Source: Myxococcales bacterium (GTDB lineage: Bacteria > Myxococcota_A > Polyangia > Haliangiales > Haliangiaceae). From it: a stretch of 64,000 nucleotides of DNA. Both the position numbers and the translations under genes were made by a program. Of the stretch, positions 7,902 to 17,466 are shown one piece after another (position 1 is the stretch's first letter; every line of letters starts with the position of its first letter). The notes under the pieces are model-generated. The model was not told where the DNA came from. It was given only the letters and a program-made list of their open reading frames with translations, and did no database searches. The stretch covers positions 483,501 to 547,500 of the forward strand of contig JADJGV010000001.1 in NCBI GenBank assembly GCA_016707895.1, given 5' to 3'.

Positions 7902-10874
7902 CTACTGATCGGCGACCGCGGTGAGGGTCACCTCGACGCCCCGCGCGAGGCCGAAGCGGACCGCGGTGCCCACCTTGACCCGCAACAGCGGGCCGATCAG
8001 GCTGGTCGCCGGACCGCGGATGTCGTGGCCGTCGATCGTGGTGACGAGGTCGCCGACCGCGACCCCCGCGCGCACGGCCGGACCACCGGGGTCGAGGTGG
8101 CTGACCGACAGCGCGCGGGCCCGGGGGTCGGCGTCCGGTGCCGGATCGACGAAGGTCATGCCGAAGCTGCCGGCCTCGTCGCCGGGCTGCATGCGTCGCT
8201 TGACCACCGGGATGTCGCCGACGTCGACCTCGGGGCCAGCGCCGAGCTCGACCACCCACCGCGACAGCGCGTACGGGCCCGTGCGATCCACCTGCCGCCC
8301 GCCGACCTGCGCCAGGCCGATGGGCGCGTCGACCACCACGAAGCGCCCGTCGGGGCCGCTGATGTCGCGGCGATCCTCGGCGCCGGCGCCGAAGAACGAG
8401 CCGGCGTCGTCGCCCTTGACCGGGCTGGCGAACGCCCGCAGCCCGGCCACCGGCGCGCCGCTGTCCAGGTCGACGAAGCGGCCGACGACGCGCAGGTTGG
8501 GCGTCAGCGTGAACACCACGCCGGCCTTGTGCTCGCCGCCCGCGAGCTCGAGCGTGGTCTGCACCCGGGCGCCGGCCGCGCGCGCGGTGGCGACGAAGCG
8601 CCCGGCCGGCAGCTCGCGCAGCGCGAAGCCGCCGTCGGTGCGGTAGAACGTCTCGCTCCGCGAGAAGCCGGTGACCTCGTCCTCGAGCGCGACCGAGAAC
8701 TCGTCGAGCGGCCGGCCGTCCGCGGTGACGACGGTGCCGACCACCGACCCGGTGGTGGCGATGGTCAAGCGGGCGTCGCGGGTGCCGACGGCGACGTGCT
8801 CGGCCACCGCCTCGCCGCCGCCCTTGCGGAACGCGCGCAGCGTGTAGGCGCCGGCCGCCAGCTGCGCGATGGCGAAGGTCCCGTCGACGCCGGTGACCAC
8901 CGGGCGCTGACCGCCACCCCACGCCCAGCGCCCGACCCGCTGCGCGTCGCCCGCGGCGGCGCCGGCGGCGTCGGACTCGCGGGTCGCCGAGATCCAGGCG
9001 TCGCCGACCGGCTGGCCGCGGTCGTCGCGCACCGCGCCGGCGATGACGCCGTCCTCGGCCTCGACCACCAGGCGCACGGTGGCGCGTCGCCCGGCCACCA
9101 CGGTCACCGCCTCGCCCTGGAGATCGTCGTCGGTCGTCCCCGGCCGGCGCAGCTCGTCGAGCCAGCCGCGCCGTGCGGTCACCCGCCGCACACCGGGCTC
9201 GACCGCTCGCAGGACGAACGCGCCGTCGTCGCCGGTCAGCGCGTCGTTGCCGAACGACCACGACGTCGCGGTGGAGCTGACCCGGGCGCCGACCACCGGC
9301 GCGCCGGCGGTGTCGACCACGGTGCCGCCGATCTCGCCCGACGCCGGCAGCACCACGTCGAGCACGCCGTCGCCGGTGGGCGGCACCGTGGCGACCGGCG
9401 GCGGCGCCGCCTGGCGCGCGGCGGTGGTCCACACCGTCACCGTGTACGTCCCCGGCAGCAGGCCGCGCACGACGTAGCCGCCGTCCGGACCGCTGGTGGC
9501 GTTGCCGTCGACGCGCTGGGCCCGTGGATCGCCCGCCTTGGTCCGCACCGACACCTGCGCGTCGACGACCGGCGCGCCGGCGCTGGTGGTGATCGTGCCG
9601 CGCAGCGCGGCGCCCGCGGCCACGGCGAGCGCGACGCCGGTGACGTCGCGATCGACGACGTCGATCGGATCGTAGCGATCGCGGGGCACGTAGCCGACGC
9701 AGCGGACCCGCGCGACGTAGTGGCCGGGGCGCACCGCGGTCGCGGCGAAGCTGCCGTCGGCGAGGAGCTCGGCGCTCGCGTCGCGCCCGGTGGCGCGGTC
9801 GGTGAGCCAGACGTCGCCGTCGGCGCACGGCGTCGGCGGCGCGCCGTCGATCAGCACCTGCCCGCGCACCGCGAACGCGGCGGCGACGACGATCTCGACC
9901 CCGTCGACGCTCTGGCCCAGGCCGAGCAGCACGCTCTCGCGCGGCTCGCCGTACCAGCCGTCGCCGGTCGCGGTCGGCTTGTAGCGCCCGGGCGCCAGCC
10001 GCGTCAGGCGGAACCGGCCGGCGTCGTCGGTGCGCGTGGTGGCGCTGCCCGCGCCGGACATCCAGGCCTGGGCGTCGACGATCGCCCCCGCCACCGGGCG
10101 GCGATCGTCGGCCGTCACCACCACGCCGGCCAGCGTCGACTCGGGCGTCAGGTAGAGGGTCACGCGCGCCGACGGCGCGGCCGCCTGCGCGGTGCCGTCG
10201 GTGTAGCCCTCGGCCGACGCGGCGATCGTGACGGTGCCGGGCTCGGTCCACACGGTGAAGCGGCCGGCGTCGTCGGTGTGGGTGATGCTGGTGAGCGCGC
10301 CCCAGTAGCGCTGCCCGTGCACCCCGACCACCGCGCCGACGACCGGGCCGCCGCTGACGTCTTCGACGACGCCGCTGACCTGCACCCCGCCCCGCTCGAG
10401 GACGAAGTCGACCCCGGCCTTGCGCTCGCCGGCGGCCAGCTCGAGGCGGGGCCGCCGATCGCGCGGATCGAGCCAGACCCGCGGCAGGTGACCGGGCGCG
10501 CTGGCGGCGGGGCGGTGCGTCGCCGGCACCAGCTCGTCGAGGAGGTAGGCGCCGGTCGCGTCGCTGCGCGCGCAGCGCGGCTCGTGGCCGTCGTCGTCGG
10601 TGATGCCCTTGCCGCTCCACGCGGTGCACACCTGCGCGCCGGCGATGGGCGCGCCGTCGGCCTCCCGCACCACGCCGGCGATGCTGGCCCGCGCCAGGCC
10701 GCGCGGATCGCTGGCCAGGCCGCGCACCGCGGCGCCACCGCGCGGATCACCGCCCGGCCGCGCGGTCGCGACGGCGGGCGTCGACGCGGTGGGCGCGCGG
10801 TGGCCGCGCCACCACCAGAGCACGAGCCCGACCACGACCACGGCGACCACGGCGGCGAGCGTACGCTTCGACAT
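7902..10874 (-). CDS. Membrane-anchored carboxypeptidase-regulatory-like repeat protein with C-terminal PDZ
   Basis: 990 residues. An N-terminal membrane anchor (LAAVVAVVVVGLVLWWW, residues 5-21) is followed by a long periplasmic or surface part. That part holds about nine beta-sandwich repeats of the carboxypeptidase-regulatory-like/SdrD-B type, each with a pattern such as VVxxDGRPVAGAIVxAQ then TDDAGRFRLTRLAPG. The last 100 residues form a PDZ-like module: VSHLDPGGPAVRAGVAVGDLVTTIDG. No catalytic domain is visible, so a scaffold or binding role is likely. Proteins of this layout are common in myxobacteria. It stands between two other minus-strand genes with a 78-bp gap upstream of its start codon. 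Confidence 0.8.
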   Translation of the reverse strand: MSKRTLAAVVAVVVVGLVLWWWRGHRAPTASTPAVATARPGGDPRGGAAVRGLASDPRGLARASIAGVVREADGAPIAGAQVCTAWSGKGITDDDGHEPRCARSDATGAYLLDELVPATHRPAASAPGHLPRVWLDPRDRRPRLELAAGERKAGVDFVLERGGVQVSGVVEDVSGGPVVGAVVGVHGQRYWGALTSITHTDDAGRFTVWTEPGTVTIAASAEGYTDGTAQAAAPSARVTLYLTPESTLAGVVVTADDRRPVAGAIVDAQAWMSGAGSATTRTDDAGRFRLTRLAPGRYKPTATGDGWYGEPRESVLLGLGQSVDGVEIVVAAAFAVRGQVLIDGAPPTPCADGDVWLTDRATGRDASAELLADGSFAATAVRPGHYVARVRCVGYVPRDRYDPIDVVDRDVTGVALAVAAGAALRGTITTSAGAPVVDAQVSVRTKAGDPRAQRVDGNATSGPDGGYVVRGLLPGTYTVTVWTTAARQAAPPPVATVPPTGDGVLDVVLPASGEIGGTVVDTAGAPVVGARVSSTATSWSFGNDALTGDDGAFVLRAVEPGVRRVTARRGWLDELRRPGTTDDDLQGEAVTVVAGRRATVRLVVEAEDGVIAGAVRDDRGQPVGDAWISATRESDAAGAAAGDAQRVGRWAWGGGQRPVVTGVDGTFAIAQLAAGAYTLRAFRKGGGEAVAEHVAVGTRDARLTIATTGSVVGTVVTADGRPLDEFSVALEDEVTGFSRSETFYRTDGGFALRELPAGRFVATARAAGARVQTTLELAGGEHKAGVVFTLTPNLRVVGRFVDLDSGAPVAGLRAFASPVKGDDAGSFFGAGAEDRRDISGPDGRFVVVDAPIGLAQVGGRQVDRTGPYALSRWVVELGAGPEVDVGDIPVVKRRMQPGDEAGSFGMTFVDPAPDADPRARALSVSHLDPGGPAVRAGVAVGDLVTTIDGHDIRGPATSLIGPLLRVKVGTAVRFGLARGVEVTLTAVADQ

Positions 10875-10952
10875 GCGCCCGCATCGTTCCGCGACCGCCG
10901 CCGGCCGACAAGCCCCCAGACCGAACGTCGGTGGACTACCTGCTGGCCCGCG

Positions 10953-13412
10953 TCACCGGCAGCAGCGGAAGCCGACGTTGGGGAAGAAGAAGGTGTCGCC
11001 GGCCGAGGTGAAGGCCAGGTCGCAGGTGATGCCGGTGCCCTCGTTGTTGGAGGCGCCGCCGCGCAGCGGGTTGATGCCCGGCAGGCGCGCCATCGTCCAC
11101 TCCTTGACGTTGCCCGACAGATCCTGGATGCGGTTGGCGCCGCCCCAGTCGGCGTAGCAGCTGGCACGGTTGCCGCCGACCAGGACGTCGTCTTGATCGC
11201 CGGCCACGGCGCCGTTGGTGTCGTAGTTGTCCTCGTTGCACACGCCCAGCTGGTAGGTCGTCGGGTTGGCCGCGTACGACCACGTGCCGCCGTGCGTGCG
11301 GGTCTCGGTCGGGGCGGTGGTCGAGGTGTTGCGGGTGACGACGATCGCGTCGACCTTGATGCCGTCCTCCTGCATCCAGATGTTGAGGTAGCGGTTGCCG
11401 CCCGCGGCCGGGATCGAGAACGCGGTCGACCGCACCCACACCCACGCGCCGTTGGTGGGCGTGACCATCTGCACGGTCGGCGTGCCTGGCAGCGCGGTGT
11501 TGATGCCGATGCGGATCGTGTCGTCGGCGCCGACCGCGCTGTACATGCGGACCCACACGTAATAGTTGGTGGCGGCGGCGGTGGCCGGGAAGCCGAGCTG
11601 GTAGTCGAGCCGCGGCGACTGGGTCGGGGCGTTGGCCGCCGAGACGTTGGCGCCGATGTTGGGCGAGGCCCGCATCGCCGAGATGCCGGAGTAGTCCGAC
11701 GGCGCCGAGTCGGGCACCCAGGCGTGGACCCCGGCGCCGGTCCCGACGACGGTGCCGGTGGTCGAGCTCAGGAAGTCCTCGGCCTCGATGAAGACGTAGG
11801 CCGGCGACGCCCCGGGCGCGGCGACCGGGTAGGTCGACTTGGAGACCACCGAGCAGGCGCGGTGCCAGTCCTGCTCGGTGCACAGGTCGGCGCCGACGGC
11901 CTGGCAGGCGGCGCGGGCCTGGCCGTAGGTGACGTTGGTCCACGGCAAGACGCCGCTCTTCGAGCAGGCGCGCGCGGTGACCGCGCCGCCGGCGGTGGCG
12001 GTGGCGTCGGGGTGCGAGGCCTCCCACTTCATGACCTGGCGCCCGCCGCCGATCGACACCCAGTCCTGGGCGGCGTTGTCGTCGATGGTGCCGTTGCAGT
12101 TGTTGTCGAGGTTGTCGCACAGCTCGGCCGACGCGGTGCCGCCGGGCTGGGTGATGTTGCAGGTCACCGCGCCGGTCGGGTTGCCGGCGTCGCAGACGTA
12201 GGTGCCGCGGCCCTGGCAGACGCCGACGCCGCTGTCGGTGCAGGCCGTGCCCTTGAGCGGGTGGCCCTCGTCGACCCGGCCGTCGCAGTCGTTGTCGATG
12301 TTGTCGCAGCGGTTCTCGGGGACGACGTCGCCCGCGGCGTCGGTGCTGACGTTGGGGCCGTAGGCGCAGTCCCAGCCCGCGGCGGTGCACACCGGCATCG
12401 TGCCGGCGCAGGCGCCGAGCGACAGGCAGATCGCCGGCGGGGTCAGGCTCTCGTCGACCTGGCCGTTGCAGTTGTCGTCCTGCTGGTTGCACGCCTCGGT
12501 CGGCCCCTGGTACTGGCAGCCGTACTCGCAGCCGTCCGCGGCCATGCCGTTGACGTTGTAGAAGTCGGGGTCGCAGTTGGCGACGGTGCAGTTGCCGCCG
12601 CCGCAGCCCTCGACCGCGTGGGGCAGATCGCACACGCGGTTGCAGCTGCCGCAGTTGCGCGGGTCGGTGTTGAGGTTGAAGCCGTTGGTCGGGTTGCCGT
12701 CGCAGTCCTGATCGAGCGTGTCGCACAGCTCGAGCGTCGGGCCGACGTCGCCGACGCAGGTGGGCACGCCGCCGACGCAGGTCAGCGTGCCGAGCGCGCA
12801 CTCGCCGACGCCGGTGGTGCCGCACGAGCCGAGCGGGGGCAGGCCCTCGTCGAAGTTGTTGTCGCAGTCGTTGTCCTTGCCGTCGCAGATCTCGGGGTTG
12901 CCGCCGACGGTGCCGACGTCACCGACGCAGTCGATCGCGCCGCCCACGCACGTCGTCGTGCCGGCGACGCACTCGCCGACGTCGGTGCCGCACGGCACGC
13001 CGCCGCCGGGGTTGCCCTCGTCGGCCATGCCGTTGCAGTTGTTGTCGAGGCTGTCGCAGGTCTCGGGGCTGCCGCTGACGCCGGTGCAGCGCAGCGCGCC
13101 GGCGGCGCACTCGATGACGCCGGCGGAGCACTCGCCGACGTCGGTGCCGCAGGGATCGCCGACGGTGGCGACGCCGTCGTCGACCATGCCGTCGCAGTCG
13201 TCGTCCATGCCGTTGCAGGTCTCGACGCCGGTCGGCACGCACGCGTCGGGCGGCGTGACGTTGCCGTCGTTGCCGTCGGCGGTGGCGTCGCCGACGATCG
13301 CGTCGCCGTCGCCGGCGTCGGTGCCGCAGTTGAGGCAGTAGTCGTTGACGCCGCAGCCGGCCGCGATCAGCGCGCCGGCGGCGGTGAGGGCGAGCGCGAG
13401 GCGGTGGATCAC
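10953..13412 (-). CDS. MopE-repeat lipoprotein with FGE-sulfatase-type domain interrupted by a CBM-like insert
   Basis: 819 residues from a GTG start that overlaps the upstream gene's stop (GTGA, 13409-13412). The N-terminus (LALALTAAGALIAAGC) looks like a lipoprotein signal, though the lipobox is weak. Residues about 50-450 carry at least nine MopE-type repeats of the form CNGMDDDCDGMVDDG, Asp- and Cys-rich and probably metal-binding. The C-terminal half begins like a formylglycine-generating-enzyme/sulfatase-modifying fold (ARAACQAVGADLCTEQDW). It is then broken by a beta-rich segment starting VFIEAEDFLSS, which resembles family-6 carbohydrate-binding modules, and resumes with DLSGNVKEWT and PLRGGASNN, ending GFRCCR. 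It is likely a surface adhesin or binding protein; the FGE-like part shows no evidence of catalysis. Confidence 0.78.
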   Translation of the reverse strand: MIHRLALALTAAGALIAAGCGVNDYCLNCGTDAGDGDAIVGDATADGNDGNVTPPDACVPTGVETCNGMDDDCDGMVDDGVATVGDPCGTDVGECSAGVIECAAGALRCTGVSGSPETCDSLDNNCNGMADEGNPGGGVPCGTDVGECVAGTTTCVGGAIDCVGDVGTVGGNPEICDGKDNDCDNNFDEGLPPLGSCGTTGVGECALGTLTCVGGVPTCVGDVGPTLELCDTLDQDCDGNPTNGFNLNTDPRNCGSCNRVCDLPHAVEGCGGGNCTVANCDPDFYNVNGMAADGCEYGCQYQGPTEACNQQDDNCNGQVDESLTPPAICLSLGACAGTMPVCTAAGWDCAYGPNVSTDAAGDVVPENRCDNIDNDCDGRVDEGHPLKGTACTDSGVGVCQGRGTYVCDAGNPTGAVTCNITQPGGTASAELCDNLDNNCNGTIDDNAAQDWVSIGGGRQVMKWEASHPDATATAGGAVTARACSKSGVLPWTNVTYGQARAACQAVGADLCTEQDWHRACSVVSKSTYPVAAPGASPAYVFIEAEDFLSSTTGTVVGTGAGVHAWVPDSAPSDYSGISAMRASPNIGANVSAANAPTQSPRLDYQLGFPATAAATNYYVWVRMYSAVGADDTIRIGINTALPGTPTVQMVTPTNGAWVWVRSTAFSIPAAGGNRYLNIWMQEDGIKVDAIVVTRNTSTTAPTETRTHGGTWSYAANPTTYQLGVCNEDNYDTNGAVAGDQDDVLVGGNRASCYADWGGANRIQDLSGNVKEWTMARLPGINPLRGGASNNEGTGITCDLAFTSAGDTFFFPNVGFRCCR

Positions 13413-16126
13413 TGGCCACCTCCCGCGGCGCGGGCCGCGCGGCGCCGGCGCAGGCCGAGCGCGAGCGCGAGCCCGAGCAGGAGCCCGCCGGACGAGCCGC
13501 CGCTGGTCGAGCAGCCGCCGCCGCCGCCGGTGGTCACGCGGTCCTCGTCGACCGGCCCGGCGTCGACCGGGGGCGGCGGCGTGGCGCAGGTGCCCTGCAC
13601 GCAGATCTCGTTGGCACCCGGGCAGGTGACACCCAGGCACGGGTCGCGCTCGCAGATGCCGTTCTGCGGGTTGCACGCCTCGCCGGTGGGGCACGGGCGG
13701 CCCAGGCACGGGTCGTTCACGCAGGTGTGGCTGGTCTCGTTGCACACCTGGGTGCCGGGGCACGGACCGCCGCACGGGTCGGCCTCGCACATGCCGCGAT
13801 CGCAGCGCTCGCCGGTGGGGCAGGTGACGCCGGTGCAGCTGCCGACGCACTGGCCGCCCTGGCAGTACTGGTTGCCGCCGCAGGTGACGCCGGCGCACGG
13901 GTCGTCGACGCAGGTGCCGCCGACGCACTGCTGGGTGGCGCTGCAGCGGTCGGGGAACGTGAGGCAGTTGTCGGGGCGGCACTCGCCCAGGCTGCCGACG
14001 CAGACCTCGCCGGCGCCGCAGGTGACCTGATCGCAGGCGCGCACGCAGGTGCCGGCGTCGCACACGGTCTGGTCGCCGTTGGGCAGCGGGTCGCAGGTGA
14101 CGTTGAAGCACGGATCGGCGATGCAGAAGCTGTCGACGCAGACCCGGCCCTCGGGGCACGGGAACTCGCCCGATGCGCACGGCAGCGCGCACTGGCAGTG
14201 GGTGCAGGTGGCGCCGCCGCCGCACAGCGTGCCCTCGTCGACCTGGCCGTTGCAGTTGTCGTCCTCGCAGTTGCAGGTCTCGGTCATCGCCGGCTCGCCG
14301 CCCTGGCACACGTAGGTGCCGCCGACGCAGCGCAGGACGCCGGGCATGCACAGCGGCTCGCCGCCGGGGCCCATGGTGCACGGGCCCATGTCGGGCACGC
14401 CCTCGTCGATGAGGCCGTTGCAGTTGTCGTCGAAGTCGTTGCACACCTCGGGGCCGCCGCCGGTCGAGCCCTCGCAGGTGAGCACGCCGTTGGTGCACAC
14501 GGTCTGGCCGACGCCGCACGAGCTCGAGCAGTCGGCGCCGCCGGTGCCCTCGTCGACCATGCCGTTGCAGTTGTTGTCGATGGTGTCGCACGACTCGGTG
14601 GCCGGGCCGACCTCGCCGACGCAGGTGCCCCAGCTGCCGGTCGAGCAGGTCTGCATGCCCGGGTGGCAGATGCCCGCCATCGGGTTGCCGCCGGGGATCG
14701 CCGAGCAGTCGCGGACCAGGCCGTCGACGACGCCGTCGCAGTCGTCGTCGCGGTTGTTGCACGACTCGGCGACCGGCCCGGTGCCGGTGCACGTGCCCCA
14801 GCTGCCCGCCGCGCAGGTCTGGGTGCCGGCCGAGCACTCGCCGACGTCGGTGCCGCAGCCGCGGACCAGGCCCTCGTCGATCTGGCCGTCGCAGTCGTCG
14901 TCGGCGTTGTTGCAGATCTCGACGCCCGAGCAGCTGCAGATCAGGCCCTCGTCGATCTGGCCGTCGCAGTTGTCGTCGATGTTGTTGCAGATCTCGGTGG
15001 TCGGCGTCGCGCCGGGGTTGGTGATGTTGCAGGTCGTGCCGGCGCCTGACGCGGTGCAGACGTAGGTGCCGGTGCCCCGGCAGCGCCCGAGCAGACCGTT
15101 GTCGCAGGCGCCGCCGCGGTTGGGGAAGTCCTCGTCGATCAGCGTGTCGCAGTCGTCGTCGAGGCTGTTGCACTGCTCGAACTTCACCGCCTCGGCGAGG
15201 ATCGTCGAGATCGCGACCTGGAGCTCCTCCTCGTTCGAGGCGTAGAGGCCCTCGTTGCCAGCGCCGTCGGCGGCGCCGCCGGCGTGGGCCACGCCCTCGA
15301 TCTGGGCGTTGCCGGGCGTGACGCCGAAGCCGATGGGCTTGGTCTCGATGCGGTACGTGCGGGTGTCGACGGCGGTCGTCAACAGCGCCGTGGCGGCGGC
15401 GGTGGTGTTCCCGAACGTCGTGCAGGTCTCCTCGCCGTCGGTCAGCGAGATGACGATGTAGGGTCGGCACTGCCGACCGCTCGGCAGGAAGACGTTCTTG
15501 AGCGGGTCGTTGCGGATCGGGTCGAAGCCGGGCTGCCCCGACGCGAGGAGCGTGGTGCCGTCGGTGGCCTGCAGGCCCTGCCAGTAGCGCTTGGCGCCCT
15601 TGAGCGAGCCGGCGATCGGGGTCCAGCCGGCGATGTAGATCTCGGGGTTGTTGGCGATCGCGGTGCTGGTGCAGGTGCCGGCGGAGAAGTTGTTCCAGGT
15701 GACCAGGTCGCTGTTGTTGCCGTCGTACATGCCGGTCAGCACCTCGAGGCGAGCGTCGCTCGCCATCGCGGTGGTGCAGCCCGAGCCGGAGGCCTCGTCG
15801 CACGCGGTGCAGTCGATGCCGTTCATCGCGCAACCGTCGCCGGGGGTGGTGTCGGTCGACGTCTCGCGGAACCGACCGAGCCCGAGCACCATGTCGCCGT
15901 AGCTGTTGGCGATGCCGGCGATGGCGCACTTGGCGTGATCGAGGCGGGTGTCGGTCGAGCCGGGACAACTCGGCGGGCCGAAATTGGTGGCGGTGTCCAT
16001 CGACCCCGAGGTGTCGACGATCAAGAAGACGTACGGCTTGAGCGGCTCGCCGGCGTGCGAGACGCGGACCAGCGCGCACAACAGGAAGAACGTGGCGGCC
16101 CCGCGCCACGCGAGCACTCGTTGCAT
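13409..16126 (-). CDS. vWA-domain MopE-repeat protein with MYXO-CTERM anchor
   Basis: 905 residues. The signal peptide is residues 1-25 (ending VRVSHA). A von Willebrand factor A domain follows, with the metal-ion site DTSGSMD near residue 38. About ten MopE repeats come next (for example CNNIDDNCDGQIDEG), then a Cys-rich zone with many CxxGxC units such as CVGGTCVDDPC. The C-terminus is a MYXO-CTERM sorting signal: a Gly-rich stretch, CSTSGGSSGG, a hydrophobic helix and RRRR. MYXO-CTERM proteins are processed and displayed on the myxobacterial surface (family knowledge). It is the first gene of a coupled pair with the FGE/CBM lipoprotein, so the two probably act together on the cell surface, perhaps in adhesion or metal binding. 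Confidence 0.88.
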   Translation of the reverse strand: MQRVLAWRGAATFFLLCALVRVSHAGEPLKPYVFLIVDTSGSMDTATNFGPPSCPGSTDTRLDHAKCAIAGIANSYGDMVLGLGRFRETSTDTTPGDGCAMNGIDCTACDEASGSGCTTAMASDARLEVLTGMYDGNNSDLVTWNNFSAGTCTSTAIANNPEIYIAGWTPIAGSLKGAKRYWQGLQATDGTTLLASGQPGFDPIRNDPLKNVFLPSGRQCRPYIVISLTDGEETCTTFGNTTAAATALLTTAVDTRTYRIETKPIGFGVTPGNAQIEGVAHAGGAADGAGNEGLYASNEEELQVAISTILAEAVKFEQCNSLDDDCDTLIDEDFPNRGGACDNGLLGRCRGTGTYVCTASGAGTTCNITNPGATPTTEICNNIDDNCDGQIDEGLICSCSGVEICNNADDDCDGQIDEGLVRGCGTDVGECSAGTQTCAAGSWGTCTGTGPVAESCNNRDDDCDGVVDGLVRDCSAIPGGNPMAGICHPGMQTCSTGSWGTCVGEVGPATESCDTIDNNCNGMVDEGTGGADCSSSCGVGQTVCTNGVLTCEGSTGGGPEVCNDFDDNCNGLIDEGVPDMGPCTMGPGGEPLCMPGVLRCVGGTYVCQGGEPAMTETCNCEDDNCNGQVDEGTLCGGGATCTHCQCALPCASGEFPCPEGRVCVDSFCIADPCFNVTCDPLPNGDQTVCDAGTCVRACDQVTCGAGEVCVGSLGECRPDNCLTFPDRCSATQQCVGGTCVDDPCAGVTCGGNQYCQGGQCVGSCTGVTCPTGERCDRGMCEADPCGGPCPGTQVCNETSHTCVNDPCLGRPCPTGEACNPQNGICERDPCLGVTCPGANEICVQGTCATPPPPVDAGPVDEDRVTTGGGGGCSTSGGSSGGLLLGLALALGLRRRRAARAAGGGQ

Positions 16127-16242
16127 AGCCCAAAATTCTACAGCCAGCGCCGGGTACCCCGCAGCCGATCGAGATCACACCTACCCCACCGACATCCCAA
16201 CCCGACGAGGTAGGTGCGGCTGCGACTGGCCCGCTGCGGCCC

Positions 16243-17466
16243 CTACTCGTGGCGGAGGGCGACGATGGGATCGAGCCGGGCCGCGCGATGCGCCGGGTAC
16301 CAGCCGAACACCACCCCGACGGCCCCGGCGACGCCGACGGCCAGCGCGACCACGTCGAGCCGCACCAGCAGCGGGAAGCCGAACTTCGCGGCCATCCCCT
16401 TGCCGGCCAGCACCCCGGCGGCGATGCCGACGACGCCGCCCACCAGCGACAGCACCACCGCCTCGATCAAGAACTGCTGGCGGATGTGGCGCGGCCGGGC
16501 GCCGACCGCCATGCGCAGGCCGATCTCGCGGGTGCGCTCGGTGACGCTGACCAGCATGACGTTCATGATGCCGATGCCGCCGACCAGCAGGCTGACCAGC
16601 GCGACGCCGGCGAGGAGCGAGGTGATGGTCGCGGTCGACGCAGCGCGGGCCTTGGCCACCGCGGTCAGGTCGCGCACCGCGAAGTCGTCGGCGGCGTCGG
16701 CCCGCAGCTGGTGCCGGCCGCGCAGCAGCTCCTCGATCACCGCCTTGGCGTCGGCGGTGCGGTCGCGGGCGGTGGCCATCACCATGATCTGCCCGGTGAG
16801 GAAGCGCGCGTTGGACGGGGCCAGCTTGCCGGCGAACGCGGTGGTCGGCACGACGATCAGGTCGTCGTTGTCCTGGCCGAAGCCCGACGTGCCCTTCGGC
16901 TCGAGCACGCCGACCACGGTGAACGGGGTGCGGGCGATGCGCACGGTCTGGCCGATCGGATCGACGCCGGGGAACAGGTTGTCGACGACGGTCTGGCCCA
17001 CCACCGCGACCTTGCGCGCGCCCGCGACGTCGGCGTCGGTGAAGGCCGCGCCGGCCGACACGTCCCACGACCGCACGACGAACCACGCCGGCGTGGTGCC
17101 GTTGACCTGGGTCTGCCAGTTGCTGATCTCGGACACCGCCTGGGCGTTGGTGCGCAGCTGCGGCGCCGCGGCCGCCACCTCGGGCAGCGCGGCGATCGCC
17201 GCCAGGTCGGCCCAGGTCAGCGTCGGGCGGCTGCCGGCGCCACCGCGGACGCCGCCGCTCTGGGTCGAGCCGCTGGTGACGATCAGCGTGCTCTGGCCCA
17301 TCGCCTCGAACTGCTCGGCGACGCGGACCTTGGCCCCCTCGCCGATCGCGACCATCGCGATCACCGCGCCGACGCCGATGATCACGCCGAGCACGGTCAA
17401 GAGCGACCGGGTCTTGGTGCGCGACAGCGCGGTCAGGGCGATGGCGATGGTGCGCAGCAGGTTCAC
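16243..17466 (-). CDS. MacB-type ABC transporter permease
   Basis: 407 residues from a GTG start overlapping the ATPase stop (GTGA). The MacB/FtsX layout is complete: a first membrane helix (LLTVLGVIIGVGAVIAMVAI), a large periplasmic MacB-PCD domain (about residues 45-270), and three C-terminal helices including VALVSLLVGGIGIMNVMLVSVTERTREIGLRMAVGA, which contains the FtsX signature. It couples cytoplasmic ATP hydrolysis to periplasmic mechanotransmission, pushing substrate from the periplasm through a TolC-type exit duct. Here the ATPase is a separate polypeptide, unlike E. coli MacB where it is fused. It is the last gene of the macA-ATPase-permease operon. The substrate is unknown. Confidence 0.93.
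   Translation of the reverse strand: MNLLRTIAIALTALSRTKTRSLLTVLGVIIGVGAVIAMVAIGEGAKVRVAEQFEAMGQSTLIVTSGSTQSGGVRGGAGSRPTLTWADLAAIAALPEVAAAAPQLRTNAQAVSEISNWQTQVNGTTPAWFVVRSWDVSAGAAFTDADVAGARKVAVVGQTVVDNLFPGVDPIGQTVRIARTPFTVVGVLEPKGTSGFGQDNDDLIVVPTTAFAGKLAPSNARFLTGQIMVMATARDRTADAKAVIEELLRGRHQLRADAADDFAVRDLTAVAKARAASTATITSLLAGVALVSLLVGGIGIMNVMLVSVTERTREIGLRMAVGARPRHIRQQFLIEAVVLSLVGGVVGIAAGVLAGKGMAAKFGFPLLVRLDVVALAVGVAGAVGVVFGWYPAHRAARLDPIVALRHE

Noticed and set aside
7869..14030. A 2053-residue open frame on the plus strand
   Set aside because: It lies antisense to the 990-residue repeat protein and the two MopE genes; its composition (Arg/Ala/Gly/Asp) and lack of motifs show it is a GC-driven shadow.
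12040..15200. Regularly spaced repeats that might suggest a CRISPR array
   Set aside because: They encode MopE protein repeats; unit length and spacing vary, and the frame is coding throughout.
13413..16178. Upstream part of a long minus-strand frame that runs into the FGE/CBM gene
   Set aside because: It overlaps the vWA protein in another frame and is Arg-rich without motifs; the real start is the GTG at 13412.
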